A DNA stretch of 64,000 bases from an uncultured Bacillota bacterium. Lineage in GTDB: Bacteria > Bacillota > Clostridia > Peptostreptococcales > Anaerovoracaceae. Positions within the stretch are counted from its first letter, which is position 1; each line of letters opens with the position of its first letter. Positions 53,954-62,325 of this stretch are shown here, piece after piece. The notes beneath the pieces are model-generated. The model was not told where the DNA came from. It did not search any database and saw only the letters and a list, made by a program, of their open reading frames with translations. The stretch lies in assembly GCA_949284065.1 (NCBI GenBank), contig CASDUO010000002.1, positions 1-64,000 of the forward strand, given 5' to 3'. The translations under genes and the position numbers were made by a program.

Positions 53954-54502
53954 ATGTACGCTATTATTGAAACCGGTGGCAAACAGTACAGAGTCACTGA
54001 GGGAGACATCATCTCCGTTGAAAAGCTCAGCGTTGAAGCCGGAGAAAAAGTCATATTCGATAAGGTCCTTGTAATGGGTGACGGCAGCGATGCAAAGGTG
54101 GGGACGCCTTATGTAGACGCAGCTAAGGTTTTCGGCGAAGTCGTTGAAAACGGTAAAGCAAAGAAAGTCATCATATACAAGTACAAGGCAAAGAAGGATT
54201 ATCGTAAAAAGCAGGGACACAGACAGCCATATACGAAGATTGAGATAACGGGTATAGGCGAAGACAAGCCCAAAGCCGTGAAGGCAGCGCCTAAAAAGGA
54301 AGAACCGGTAGCCGAGGCTCCCGCAGACGAGGCTGTCAAGGCGGAGTCGAAGAAAGAAAGTGCAACATCGGAGAGCAAAAAGCCTTCCATGGCAATGAAA
54401 AAGGATGAGCTCATCGCCTATGCTGAAGAGAACGGCATAGAGATAAACAAGAGCGCTAAAAAACAGGATATACTGGACGCCATAGAGGCAGCGGAAAAGT
54501 AG
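53954..54502 (+). CDS. rplU: Ribosomal protein bL21 with a C-terminal SAP/HeH-like extension
   Basis: bL21 of the large ribosomal subunit. Residues 1-103 are a normal bL21 ([18 protein letters not shown] start; [19 protein letters not shown] near 79-97). The 182-residue protein then adds an Ala/Glu/Lys-rich linker (about 104-147) and a helix-loop-helix module at 148-182 ([14 protein letters not shown]...[10 protein letters not shown]). The tail is nearly 80 residues beyond the usual length of about 103. The module resembles SAP/Rho-N/HeH folds that often bind nucleic acids, and is close to the N-terminus of RpoD in this window. Codon use continues unchanged through the tail. Confidence 0.95.
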   Translation: MYAIIETGGKQYRVTEGDIISVEKLSVEAGEKVIFDKVLVMGDGSDAKVGTPYVDAAKVFGEVVENGKAKKVIIYKYKAKKDYRKKQGHRQPYTKIEITGIGEDKPKAVKAAPKKEEPVAEAPADEAVKAESKKESATSESKKPSMAMKKDELIAYAEENGIEINKSAKKQDILDAIEAAEK

Positions 54503-54546
54503 ACAGATGATCATGATATATATACACTGAAACGGAGGTGTGACCA

Positions 54547-54807
54547 ATGGCTAGTAAAAAAGGAGTAGGAAGTTCCAAGAACGGACGAGACAGTGAGTCC
54601 AAACGGCTTGGTGTGAAATGCGGAGACGGTCAGTTCGTTACTGCAGGCAGCATCATCGTGAGACAGAGGGGGACAAAGATCCATCCCGGTGAAAACGTCG
54701 GCAGAGGCGGAGACGACACTATTTTTGCCAAGATCGACGGCGCCGTCAAGTTCGAGAGAAAAGATAAGAAAAAGAAGCAGGTCAGCGTTTACCCAAAAGT
54801 ACAGTAG
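54547..54807 (+). CDS. rpmA: Ribosomal protein bL27, without an N-terminal extension
   Basis: bL27 reaches the peptidyl-transferase centre with its N-terminus. The 86-residue protein begins [20 protein letters not shown], which is the mature form: the Firmicute pre-sequence (ending NLQFF) cleaved by the Prp protease is absent, and an in-frame TGA lies two codons before the ATG. No prp gene lies between rplU and rpmA, where it is usually found. GGAGGTG gives a clear ribosome site. Confidence 0.97.
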   Translation: MASKKGVGSSKNGRDSESKRLGVKCGDGQFVTAGSIIVRQRGTKIHPGENVGRGGDDTIFAKIDGAVKFERKDKKKKQVSVYPKVQ

Positions 54808-54843
54808 ATCTGCTGGATCTCAAAATGTGAGAACAGAGAACAT

Positions 54844-54871
54844 GAGCCTCTTCATAGAAGGGGCTCTTTTT
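54844..54871 (+). terminator. Terminator after rpmA
   Basis: GAGCCTCTTC (54844-54853) pairs with GAAGGGGCTC (54857-54866) with one G-U pair, loop of 3, then T5. It separates the ribosomal genes from obgE. Confidence 0.85.
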
Positions 54872-54968
54872 CAACACATGATGCCCATAAAGTGATAAAA
54901 TATACATGCTGGCGGTGTATGATGGAAAGTCGCAGCAGGATATTTCATATATCAAGAGGAAGACAAAT

Positions 54969-56258
54969 ATGTTCGTAGACAAGGCAACGATAACGGTAAC
55001 GGCGGGGAAAGGCGGCAACGGTGCGGTCACTTTCAGGAGAGAACCTTACGTACCTGAGGGAGGTCCCGACGGCGGGGACGGTGGAGACGGAGGCAATGTG
55101 GTAATAATGGCCCATAAGGATCTCCGCACGTTGATGGATTTCAGATACAAAAAAAAATATGCTGCAGAAGATGGTCAAAACGGTATGCGTAAAAAGCAGT
55201 ACGGGAAAAAGGGCAGCGATCTTGTGGTGAAAGTACCTCCCGGAACTGTAGTGATAGATAAAGAATCGGGACTGGTCATGCGCGATCTGGTGACCCCCGG
55301 GGACTCTTTCATAGTCGCCAAAGGTGGAAAAGGCGGGAAAGGCAATGTCCATTTCAAGAATTCCGTGCGACAGGCCCCTAATTTTGCCGAAGCCGGTGAA
55401 GAAGGCAAGGAGAGAGAGGTCATCCTTGAGCTCAAGCTGATAGCAGACGTAGGCCTCGTAGGCTTTCCCAACGTAGGGAAATCGTCTTTGCTTTCCGTAT
55501 CCACTAAGGCAAAACCAAAGATAGCAAACTATCATTTCACGACTATAGCCCCTAATCTGGGAGTGGTACAGGTAGGCGATTCCGGATTCGTCATGGCCGA
55601 TATCGCAGGGATAATAGAAGGCGCTCACAAAGGAGCCGGCCTGGGTTTCATGTTCCTCAAGCATGTTGAGAGGACGAAGATCCTGATACATGTAGTCGAT
55701 GTATCAGGCAGTGAGGGGCGGGATCCCATAGATGATTTTGAAAAAATAAACAAGGAGCTCCATTCCTACAGTGAAAATCTGGGCAACAAGCCTCAGATCG
55801 TCGCTGCCAACAAAATGGATCTCATAGATGAAAACGATCCCAAATACCTGGAATTCAAAGAATATGTAGAAGGGAAAAACATTCCGGTATATCCCATTTC
55901 CGCTCCCATAAATGTGGGCGTCAAAGAGCTCCTCGCAGGAGCATTCACTCTCCTTCAGGAAGTAGAGGCGGAAATGCCGACAGAAGAAACGGTGGAGACT
56001 TTCGATTTTGAAAAAGATGACTACGATCCCGACTACAGGAAGGTTTTCTGCAACAGAGACGGGGACAAATATACTTTGGAAGGCAAGCAGCTCACCAAGA
56101 TATTCAATTCCACGAACTTCAATGACATCGGATCCATAAGGTATCTTTACAAGTATATAGAAAAAAGCGGAGCTTTGGAAAAGCTCAGAGAAATGGGCCT
56201 CGAAGAAGGGGATGTCATCGTCATAAACGGGATGGAAATGGAGTATTTCGATGAGTGA
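54969..56258 (+). CDS. obgE: GTPase ObgE (CgtA)
   Basis: Ribosome-associated GTPase needed for large-subunit assembly and stress control. The 429-residue protein has the glycine-rich Obg fold (ATITVTAGKGGNGAVTFRRE, GGPDGGDGGDGGNVV), a G domain with GFPNVGKSS near 166-174, the switch DIAGIIEGAHKG, NKMD, and a C-terminal OCT domain (about 345-429). ATG 54969 follows AGAGGAAG by 7 bases; the 21-codon upstream in-frame extension from 54906 lacks family support. The stop overlaps the next start by 8 bases. Confidence 0.96.
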   Translation: MFVDKATITVTAGKGGNGAVTFRREPYVPEGGPDGGDGGDGGNVVIMAHKDLRTLMDFRYKKKYAAEDGQNGMRKKQYGKKGSDLVVKVPPGTVVIDKESGLVMRDLVTPGDSFIVAKGGKGGKGNVHFKNSVRQAPNFAEAGEEGKEREVILELKLIADVGLVGFPNVGKSSLLSVSTKAKPKIANYHFTTIAPNLGVVQVGDSGFVMADIAGIIEGAHKGAGLGFMFLKHVERTKILIHVVDVSGSEGRDPIDDFEKINKELHSYSENLGNKPQIVAANKMDLIDENDPKYLEFKEYVEGKNIPVYPISAPINVGVKELLAGAFTLLQEVEAEMPTEETVETFDFEKDDYDPDYRKVFCNRDGDKYTLEGKQLTKIFNSTNFNDIGSIRYLYKYIEKSGALEKLREMGLEEGDVIVINGMEMEYFDE

Positions 56259-56802
56259 GAATATTTCTGAAAACAGACATCCTACTAAGGAGGAGTGCCT
56301 TGAGATACTGAAAGATCACGGAACGCCGGAACATGTCGTAGCTCATTGCAGAGAAGTGGCACGTGTAGCGGTAAGTATAGGCAGTGAACTGAACAGGCAT
56401 GGATACGGACTGGATATGGGATTGATAGAGGCTTCCGCTCTGCTCCATGACGTAGCGAGAACGGAAAAAAATCATGATGAGGCCGGAGCCCGCTTGCTGG
56501 AAGAAAAGGGATTCAATGAAGAAGCGGGTATCGTCAGAGTCCATATGCATTATCCCGAATTTTCCTCCCCCGAAAACATCGACGAAACAGATATAATGTG
56601 TCTCGCCGACAGGCTGGTTCTCGAGGATAGATACGTGGGGATAGATAAACGTATGGAATATATAATAAATAAGAGAAAAGCCGATAAGAAGGTCGAAGCG
56701 ATAATAAGAGCGAAGATGGAAGATGCGAAAGATTTCATCAGCTCTATCGAACACATAACAGGCCTGAACATGGAAGACATGGTCACCGAAGAGAAGAGAT
56801 GA
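56251..56802 (+). CDS. HD domain hydrolase
   Basis: A 183-residue HD-superfamily metal phosphohydrolase-like protein: VVAHCREVARVAVSIG provides the first His, ALLHDVART near 67-75 the HD pair, and HMHYPEF further ligands. HD proteins of this size hydrolyse nucleotides or cyclic dinucleotides, but the substrate here is unknown. It overlaps obgE by 8 bases and the following radical SAM gene by 4, so translation is tightly coupled. Confidence 0.85.
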   Translation: MSENISENRHPTKEECLEILKDHGTPEHVVAHCREVARVAVSIGSELNRHGYGLDMGLIEASALLHDVARTEKNHDEAGARLLEEKGFNEEAGIVRVHMHYPEFSSPENIDETDIMCLADRLVLEDRYVGIDKRMEYIINKRKADKKVEAIIRAKMEDAKDFISSIEHITGLNMEDMVTEEKR

Positions 56803-58619
56803 GAAAGATAGACAAAAAAACTTTTGATCGCCTCCTTGGCCAGGTGGAAAAGCCTGCCAGGTACATAGGCACGGAATACAACAGCCGAAAAACTGAAAAA
56901 CCCGGCGAGCCGGTCAGTTTTGCTTTCGCTTTCCCTGATATATATGAGATAGGAATGTCATATATGGGGCTTGAAATACTCTATGATATCCTCAACGAAG
57001 ACAAGGATGTATGCTGTGAAAGGGTGTTCGCTCCGGCAACAGATATGGAGGAGCTCATGAGGGAAAACCACATGCCCCTCTTTACTTTGGAGTCGAAATC
57101 TCATGTCAAAGATTTTGATATACTGGGTTTCACCCTCCAATATGAGATGTCATACACCAATGTACTCAATATGCTGGATATGGCCGGGATACCTCTCTAC
57201 AGCAAGGACAGAGGAGAAGATGATCCTATAGTCATAGCTGGAGGTCCGTGTGCCTTCAACCCGGAACCTCTTGCAGATTTCATCGATGTTTTCGTCATAG
57301 GAGACGGGGAATATATAGATCTCGAATTGTGCAGAGAATATAAGGCGAACCGCGGCAAAGGGCGCGTGGAGTTCCTCAGGAGGATCTGCAAGATGAAAGG
57401 TATTTATGTGCCCGGATTCTATGAAGTCACATATAAAGATGACGGAACGATAGATGAGCGTAAAAAGACCTTTGAAGGTGCTCCCGATATTATCGAACGT
57501 GTAATGATAGACGACCTGGATGCTGTGCGGTTCCCGACGTCCCCCATAGTACCGTATATAAAAACCGTTCACGACAGGGCGGTCGTGGAGATATTCAGGG
57601 GTTGCACCAGAGGATGCCGGTTTTGTCAGGCAGGGATGATATACAGGCCGGTGAGAGAGCGAAGCAGGGAAAGGATCGAGGAACTGGCCGAGATACAGTT
57701 GGACAACACCGGATACGACGAACTTGGACTTCTCTCCCTTTCCACTTCCGACCATTCTGAATTCGAGAAACTTGCAACAGAGCTGACTGAAAAATGTGCC
57801 GCCCGTAACGTATCTCTATCCTTGCCGTCACTAAGACTGGACAACGTGAGCTTCAAAGTCCTTTCCGGCATACAAAAATACAAAAAATCAGGACTTACAT
57901 TCGCTCCGGAAGCAGGGACCCAAAGGCTCAGAGACGTCATCAACAAGCAAGTGAGTGAACAGGACCTTACTGATGCGGCAAATACGGCCATGGAACTGGG
58001 GTGGCGCCGGGTAAAATTATATTTTATGATAGGACTTCCCACAGAAACGGTAGAAGATCTGGAAGGAATAGGCGAACTGGGTAAAAAACTGGTCTGTGAC
58101 AAAGGCCGAAGATTTTCAGTAACGGTGAGTGTTTCCAATTTCGTTCCCAAACCTTTCACTCCATTCCAATGGCATCCCCAGGATAGAGAGGAGGATTTCC
58201 GCAGGAAGCACGATATCCTCTCATCTCTGCTCAAGGTAAAAGGTGTGGAATTCAACTATCACGAATCTTACATAAGCATCCTGGAAGGACTCTTCGCCCG
58301 TGGGGACCGCAGAGTGGGAGAGGGTCTGAAACTGGCATGGGAGAGAGGCTGTAAATTCGATGGATGGAGCGAATCATTCAAAGATGACGTCTGGCGGAAT
58401 GCACTTTCAGACGCGTCTGTGGATCCGGAGTTTTATTGTTTCAGGGACAGGGGATATGAAGAGATACTTCCCTGGGATTTCATAAACTCGGGAATAAAAA
58501 GAGACTATCTGATCAGCGAGAACGAAAAGGCAAGAATTGGATCCACGACCAAAGACTGCCGTCTGGGCTGTAATGACTGCGGGATCAATAGCTTTACGGA
58601 ATGCAGGATGCTTAAATGA
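56799..58619 (+). CDS. B12-binding-type radical SAM protein, TIGR03960 family
   Basis: The 606-residue protein has an N-terminal B12-binding-like domain (FAFPDIYEIGMSYMGLEILY near 48-67), the radical SAM motif CTRGCRFC near 269-276 in VEIFRGCTRGCRFCQAGMIY, a TIM-barrel core and a cysteine-containing tail (CRLGCNDCGI). TIGR03960 proteins co-occur with the TIGR03936 (DUF2344) protein, which follows here, and the pair often neighbours rplU/rpmA/obg or rng. They probably act together on RNA or a ribosomal factor, unproven. Confidence 0.92.
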   Translation: MRKIDKKTFDRLLGQVEKPARYIGTEYNSRKTEKPGEPVSFAFAFPDIYEIGMSYMGLEILYDILNEDKDVCCERVFAPATDMEELMRENHMPLFTLESKSHVKDFDILGFTLQYEMSYTNVLNMLDMAGIPLYSKDRGEDDPIVIAGGPCAFNPEPLADFIDVFVIGDGEYIDLELCREYKANRGKGRVEFLRRICKMKGIYVPGFYEVTYKDDGTIDERKKTFEGAPDIIERVMIDDLDAVRFPTSPIVPYIKTVHDRAVVEIFRGCTRGCRFCQAGMIYRPVRERSRERIEELAEIQLDNTGYDELGLLSLSTSDHSEFEKLATELTEKCAARNVSLSLPSLRLDNVSFKVLSGIQKYKKSGLTFAPEAGTQRLRDVINKQVSEQDLTDAANTAMELGWRRVKLYFMIGLPTETVEDLEGIGELGKKLVCDKGRRFSVTVSVSNFVPKPFTPFQWHPQDREEDFRRKHDILSSLLKVKGVEFNYHESYISILEGLFARGDRRVGEGLKLAWERGCKFDGWSESFKDDVWRNALSDASVDPEFYCFRDRGYEEILPWDFINSGIKRDYLISENEKARIGSTTKDCRLGCNDCGINSFTECRMLK

Positions 58620-58638
58620 CCGTATGAGAGGGACAGAA

Positions 58639-59322
58639 ATGGGTAAATACATACTGACGTTCAAAAAACAGGGATATATCAAGTACACATCACATCTCGA
58701 CATGATGAGACTGTTCAACCGCATGTTCAGCAGAGCCGGTATAAGCCTGGCTTATACTCAAGGGTTCAATCCTCACGGAAAGATGAGCCTCTGCCAGCCT
58801 CTGTCACTGGGATATACATCCCTTTGTGAGATGCTTGAATTCGAGATCAGGGACGACGATGTCCCGGGAGACGAAAAGTGCAGGGAACTCTTTGAAAAGA
58901 TATCGGCAGTGATGCCGGAAGGGCTCACCGCCGTTGATGTGAAGGAAGCGGAAAACAGCAGATCCCTGGCCTCCCTTTGTTACAAAGCGGCCTATGACAT
59001 AGTCATACCCGACGAAGACGGGAACATCAGAAGGCACATAGAAGAAACCGGGGGTAAGGAAGCTTTCCTGTCCCAAGACAGGATCGAAGTGATGAAGAAA
59101 AAGAAAAAAAGCAGGGACAGCGTTTCGGTGGATATAAAAAAGGGGATAAAGAAACTGGAGATCGAATATGATGACAGAAAAATTTTATTGTCAACCGAAT
59201 TAGACGCGGGAAGCAGTGAAAACCTTTCTCCTGAGCTTTTATTGAGGGCTTTTTTTGATTTCCTACATATTCCCCTACACAGAGAAACCTTGGAAATACA
59301 GCGATCCGCGCTGTTCGTATAG
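58639..59322 (+). CDS. TIGR03936 family radical-SAM-associated protein (DUF2344)
   Basis: The 227-residue protein starts FKKQGYIKYTSHLDMMRLFN near 9-28 and has AYTQGFNPHGKMSLCQPLSLG near 42-62, the two family hallmarks. It is the standard partner of the preceding radical SAM gene (gene fusion of the two exists in some bacteria). ATG 58639 follows GAGAGGG by 6-7 bases; ATG 58624 is possible. No rng gene follows, unlike many clostridia. Confidence 0.88.
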   Translation: MGKYILTFKKQGYIKYTSHLDMMRLFNRMFSRAGISLAYTQGFNPHGKMSLCQPLSLGYTSLCEMLEFEIRDDDVPGDEKCRELFEKISAVMPEGLTAVDVKEAENSRSLASLCYKAAYDIVIPDEDGNIRRHIEETGGKEAFLSQDRIEVMKKKKKSRDSVSVDIKKGIKKLEIEYDDRKILLSTELDAGSSENLSPELLLRAFFDFLHIPLHRETLEIQRSALFV

Positions 59323-59348
59323 ATAATTATTGGATGTTCTGGAAAATA

Positions 59349-59377
59349 TTGACATTTAATGCCTTCGGTATTATCAT
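59349..59377 (+). promoter_or_regulatory. Promoter of comEA
   Basis: TTGACA (59349-59354), 17-base spacer, TATCAT (59372-59377), 31 bases before the comEA ATG; a strong sigma-A promoter. Confidence 0.7.
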
Positions 59378-59407
59378 CTAACCAAGACAGATGACCGGAG
59401 GTTTTTT

Positions 59408-60037
59408 ATGGGACTCAAAAACATAACTGAGGACAGATACACGGGAGGGAAAAAGGAGAAACTCCTTAAATTCTCAATAGTGGGGCTGATAATAGCAGTC
59501 GGCATCGGACTTTTCATATTTGGCGACGAAGATGAAGAGATATCCGTGAGCTCCGCTGAAAATGACTGGATCACGGAAGGAAATATGAAAGAAAAAACCG
59601 AAGAAACCTCATTCCTCATCGTCGATGTGGGAGGCGCCGTGAAGGATCCGGACGTGGTGGAACTTGAGTCGGGCAGCAGAGTAGAGGATGCGATCGATGC
59701 TGCAGGAGGTCTGACTGCAGATGCCGACACCACTGAGATAAACAGAGCCGCAAAGATAGAGGACGGACAAAAGATATATATCCCATTCAGGGGAAAAGCC
59801 GATCCGGCTTCCCCGAATTCCGAATCCACAGGAGGAAGCAATGCAGGAAAGGTCAACATAAATCTGGCGGATTCCACAGCACTGCAGACTTTATACAGGA
59901 TTGGACCGGTGACGGCTGAAAAGATATTGGAATACAGGGAAAAACACGGGAGTTTCAAGAAGATAACCGATTTGAAGAAAGTAGATGGTATAGGAGACAA
60001 GATATTCGAAAAAATAAAGGACGAGGTGTGTTTATAG
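59408..60037 (+). CDS. comEA: ComEA-type competence DNA receptor (SLBB plus helix-hairpin-helix)
   Basis: Membrane-anchored DNA-binding receptor of natural transformation. The 209-residue protein has an N-terminal anchor helix (about 20-40), an SLBB domain (about 74-120, VDVGGAVKDPDVVELESG) and two helix-hairpin-helix motifs (about 143-209: NINLADSTALQTLYRIGPV and KKITDLKKVDGIGDKIF). This is the standard ComEA layout. comEC is not adjacent, so competence function is plausible but not shown. Confidence 0.93.
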   Translation: MGLKNITEDRYTGGKKEKLLKFSIVGLIIAVGIGLFIFGDEDEEISVSSAENDWITEGNMKEKTEETSFLIVDVGGAVKDPDVVELESGSRVEDAIDAAGGLTADADTTEINRAAKIEDGQKIYIPFRGKADPASPNSESTGGSNAGKVNINLADSTALQTLYRIGPVTAEKILEYREKHGSFKKITDLKKVDGIGDKIFEKIKDEVCL

Positions 60038-60183
60038 GGCTGTCAAACGACAAAGATCCCCTTTGATGCAGCAAAAATAAACTGTTTTATTGTCAAAAGG
60101 TAAGGTTTATATTATACATATTTTACTCAATACGCTTTTCCTCTCACGAACCAAAATGCGTTTGTGATTAGCAATCCCCAAGT

Positions 60184-60214
60184 GCAAAAGGACCGATCAT
60201 GTCGGTTCTTTTGC
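60184..60214. terminator. Bidirectional terminator between comEA and the TetR gene
   Basis: GCAAAAGGACCGA (60184-60196) pairs with TCGGTTCTTTTGC (60202-60214) with one G-U pair. T4 is inside the right arm, A4 in the left. The TetR stop codon lies in the loop. Confidence 0.7.
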
Positions 60215-60789
60215 TGATATCACCTTATGAAACCCTTCGGGACCATTTACTTTTTCCCAAAATCGTGACAGATCTTCAAGACTGATGCCGGAATCCGAAA
60301 CATACCATTCATGGAACATGCCTAACATCCCATATGAAAGGTAATCCGCATAAAAATCCAAATAGGGGAGGCGGTCTTTTCCTGCCGTAAGGTTTTTTGA
60401 TCTATAGAACTTGAGGATGTACTTTTTCAGAAGGGCGATAGAATTATTGATCTGGATCCAATATCGATTCATATGGATAATGGCGAGATGATACTCGGGG
60501 AACTGGTTCATCGCGTTGTTGATAGCCTTGTATATGTGGAGAACATCGAAGGTATCATTTTTGAGTAATACCTTTAACTGCCTTTCAAAAGAATCTTGCA
60601 CATTATCATCTATCTCAACGAAGATATCCTCTATCCGGTCATAGTGGTTATAAAATGTCTTTCTATTCACATTCGCGCATTCTGTAAGCTCTTTTATCGA
60701 TATCTTCGAGATGTCTTTTTTTCTTGCATCAACGTGATCAGCGCCATACAAAGGCTGTGTTTTGTTTTTTCCACTCTTTTGTCATACAT
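60197..60789 (-). pseudogene. TetR/AcrR regulator gene with a -1 frame change at an A7 run
   Basis: Read from ATG 60789 the gene gives 25 residues (MYDKRVEKTKHSLCMALITL then MQEKK) and would stop after 31. The remainder (DISKISIKELTECANVNRKT and on) is in the -1 frame, ending at 60197. Joined they make a 197-residue TetR protein with a perfect helix-turn-helix; the join falls within A AAA AAG (60722-60715), a canonical -1 slippery heptamer. It is therefore a sequencing error, a true frameshift mutation, or programmed or slippage-based frameshifting. It is divergent from an SDR gene. The C-terminal ligand domain is intact. Confidence 0.75.
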
Positions 60790-60957
60790 ATCTATGGTTA
60801 TCCTTTTTTTCGAAAATATTACACATAAATCCGGTAATTGATGAATATGCCACATTTTTGGGATCGTTGACCATTGTGCCTCTGTTTACACTGTGGTATC
60901 CATGAGGTGTATGGATATATTAATATACAAAATCGTATTTTTCAACAACATCGCGAG

Positions 60958-60970
60958 TCTTACAGTAAGA
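60958..60970. promoter_or_regulatory. Operator candidate upstream of the SDR gene
   Basis: TCTTAC-A-GTAAGA is a perfect palindrome with 6-base arms, 57 bases before the SDR start in the divergent TetR/SDR gap (60790-61027). An AT palindrome TATATTAATATA lies at 60916-60927. Both have sizes possible for a TetR operator; neither is proven. No clean -35/-10 pair was found for either gene. Confidence 0.35.
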
Positions 60971-61027
60971 TCGACTACCGGTTTTTATGAGCTTTACGGT
61001 TTGGGTACGATTTGAAGGAGAAATGAC

Positions 61028-61774
61028 ATGAGTAAAACACACACGAACAAGGTCGCATTAGTCACAGGCGCTTCTGCAGGTATAGGACGAACTCTTTGTG
61101 CCGGTCTGGCAAAGCAGGGAGCGGACATCATTGCCGTAGCTCGTTCCCGTTCGGAAGAAACAGCTAAGCTTGTAGAGGCAGAAGGGCAGGAATGTTTGAT
61201 CCTGCAATGTGACGTATCTGACAGGAATGGAGTAGAAGAAACTGTACAGAAGGCATTGGAACATTTTGGTCATATCGATATTCTGATCAATAACGCAGGG
61301 ATCTATCCGTTCGCTGATATTGAGGACTTGGATTTTGAAACATGGGACAGGGTCATAAAAGTAAATTTATACTCCCAATATTACATGTGCAAAGCGGTGA
61401 TACCCAATATGAAAAAGAACGGATGGGGACGTATCGTAAATTTCACTTCTGACTCTATCAATATGGCGATCCCCGGGATCTCCCATTACATGGCCTCTAA
61501 GATGGGCATCATCGGCTTCACGCGCGGGCTTGCAGCCGATGTTGCAGGATACGGTATCAATGTCAATGCACTGGGACCTGCGCTGACGCCTACACCGGGT
61601 GTCGAATCAGATCCGGCTTTGTCAGCAAAAATTGACTGGGTCGTCGATCAGCAAAAGATCCACAGAGTCGCTACCGTTGATAAATATGTGGATCCTATCA
61701 TTTTCTTGACAAGCGATGCATCAAAATTCATGACAGGCCAGGTATTTATGGTCGATGGCGGTCTGTCTCACTAA
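61028..61774 (+). CDS. SDR family oxidoreductase (FabG-like)
   Basis: The 248-residue classical short-chain dehydrogenase has VTGASAGIG near 13-21, NNAG near 89-92, catalytic Ser in NFTSDSINMAIPG, YMASK near 157-161 (YxxxK), and the C-terminal FMVDGGLSH. Cofactor-binding Arg residues (ARSRS) after strand 2 suggest NADPH. The substrate is unknown. It is divergent from a TetR gene. Isoleucine codons are mostly ATC/ATT, unlike the ATA-rich neighbours, suggesting transfer. TTTGAAGGAG precedes the ATG. Confidence 0.92.
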   Translation: MSKTHTNKVALVTGASAGIGRTLCAGLAKQGADIIAVARSRSEETAKLVEAEGQECLILQCDVSDRNGVEETVQKALEHFGHIDILINNAGIYPFADIEDLDFETWDRVIKVNLYSQYYMCKAVIPNMKKNGWGRIVNFTSDSINMAIPGISHYMASKMGIIGFTRGLAADVAGYGINVNALGPALTPTPGVESDPALSAKIDWVVDQQKIHRVATVDKYVDPIIFLTSDASKFMTGQVFMVDGGLSH

Positions 61775-61976
61775 AAACATGTTTCGCCGGTTACATTGAC
61801 GGCAAGATATGATCTATATGACGCTTTCGTACATAGTGGCTAAAAGTTGACCTTGTATTTTTACGATCTTTCCTCTGTGGATTTCTTCGTTATGAGTAAA
61901 AAATCTATTTCGATCCGAAAAATGAGATGAAAAGGTGGATCCTATCGGTAAAAATAGTGAACATAACGGGTATTTG

Positions 61977-61985
61977 TGATATAAT
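61977..61985 (+). promoter_or_regulatory. Extended -10 promoter of the DUF896 gene
   Basis: TG-A-TATAAT (61977-61985) with no good -35. It closely resembles the hydrogenase operon promoter. The rest of the 256-base gap 61775-62030 shows no gene. Confidence 0.55.
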
Positions 61986-62030
61986 TTCCCGGATAATATG
62001 TCATGACCCACGAAAAATGAGGAGAAGGAA

Positions 62031-62207
62031 ATGGCTGGTATTTCTCAGGAAAAAATAAACAGGATAAACGAACTTGCAAAAAAAGCTAAAGAAGGCAGCC
62101 TTTCTCCCGAGGAGATCGCGGAAAGAGATAAGTTGCGGCGGGAATACATTGACGCAGTCAAGGAAAATATGCGCCGAAAGCTTGAGGATATCGAATTCGT
62201 AGATTGA
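62031..62207 (+). CDS. DUF896 family small protein (YnzC/UPF0291)
   Basis: A 58-residue helical hairpin protein: MAGISQEKINRINELAKKAK, then EGSLSPEEIAERDKLRREYI and a basic C-terminus with RRKLEDIEFVD. This matches the DUF896 family, including Bacillus YnzC, of unknown function, sometimes linked to SOS response genes. GGAGAAGG lies 4 bases before the ATG. It is preceded by its own extended -10 promoter. Confidence 0.9.
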   Translation: MAGISQEKINRINELAKKAKEGSLSPEEIAERDKLRREYIDAVKENMRRKLEDIEFVD

Positions 62208-62325
62208 CGGCAGTCGGCTGTATAAAAGCATTGCAGTGCGATTAGATACCCGAAATAAGGGAATAAATAATGTATAGGCCATAATAGTATGAGCCATGTA
62301 TCAGTAAGAAAGGAAGGCAGCGACG

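Noticed and set aside
54906-54968. Longer start for ObgE (21 extra codons)
   Set aside because: ATG 54969 has a ribosome site and matches the family N-terminus (MFVDKATITV).
62230-62325. IscR-type operator upstream of iscS
   Set aside because: Only a short CCC...GGG symmetry (near 62249-62262) was seen, which does not match a known IscR site.
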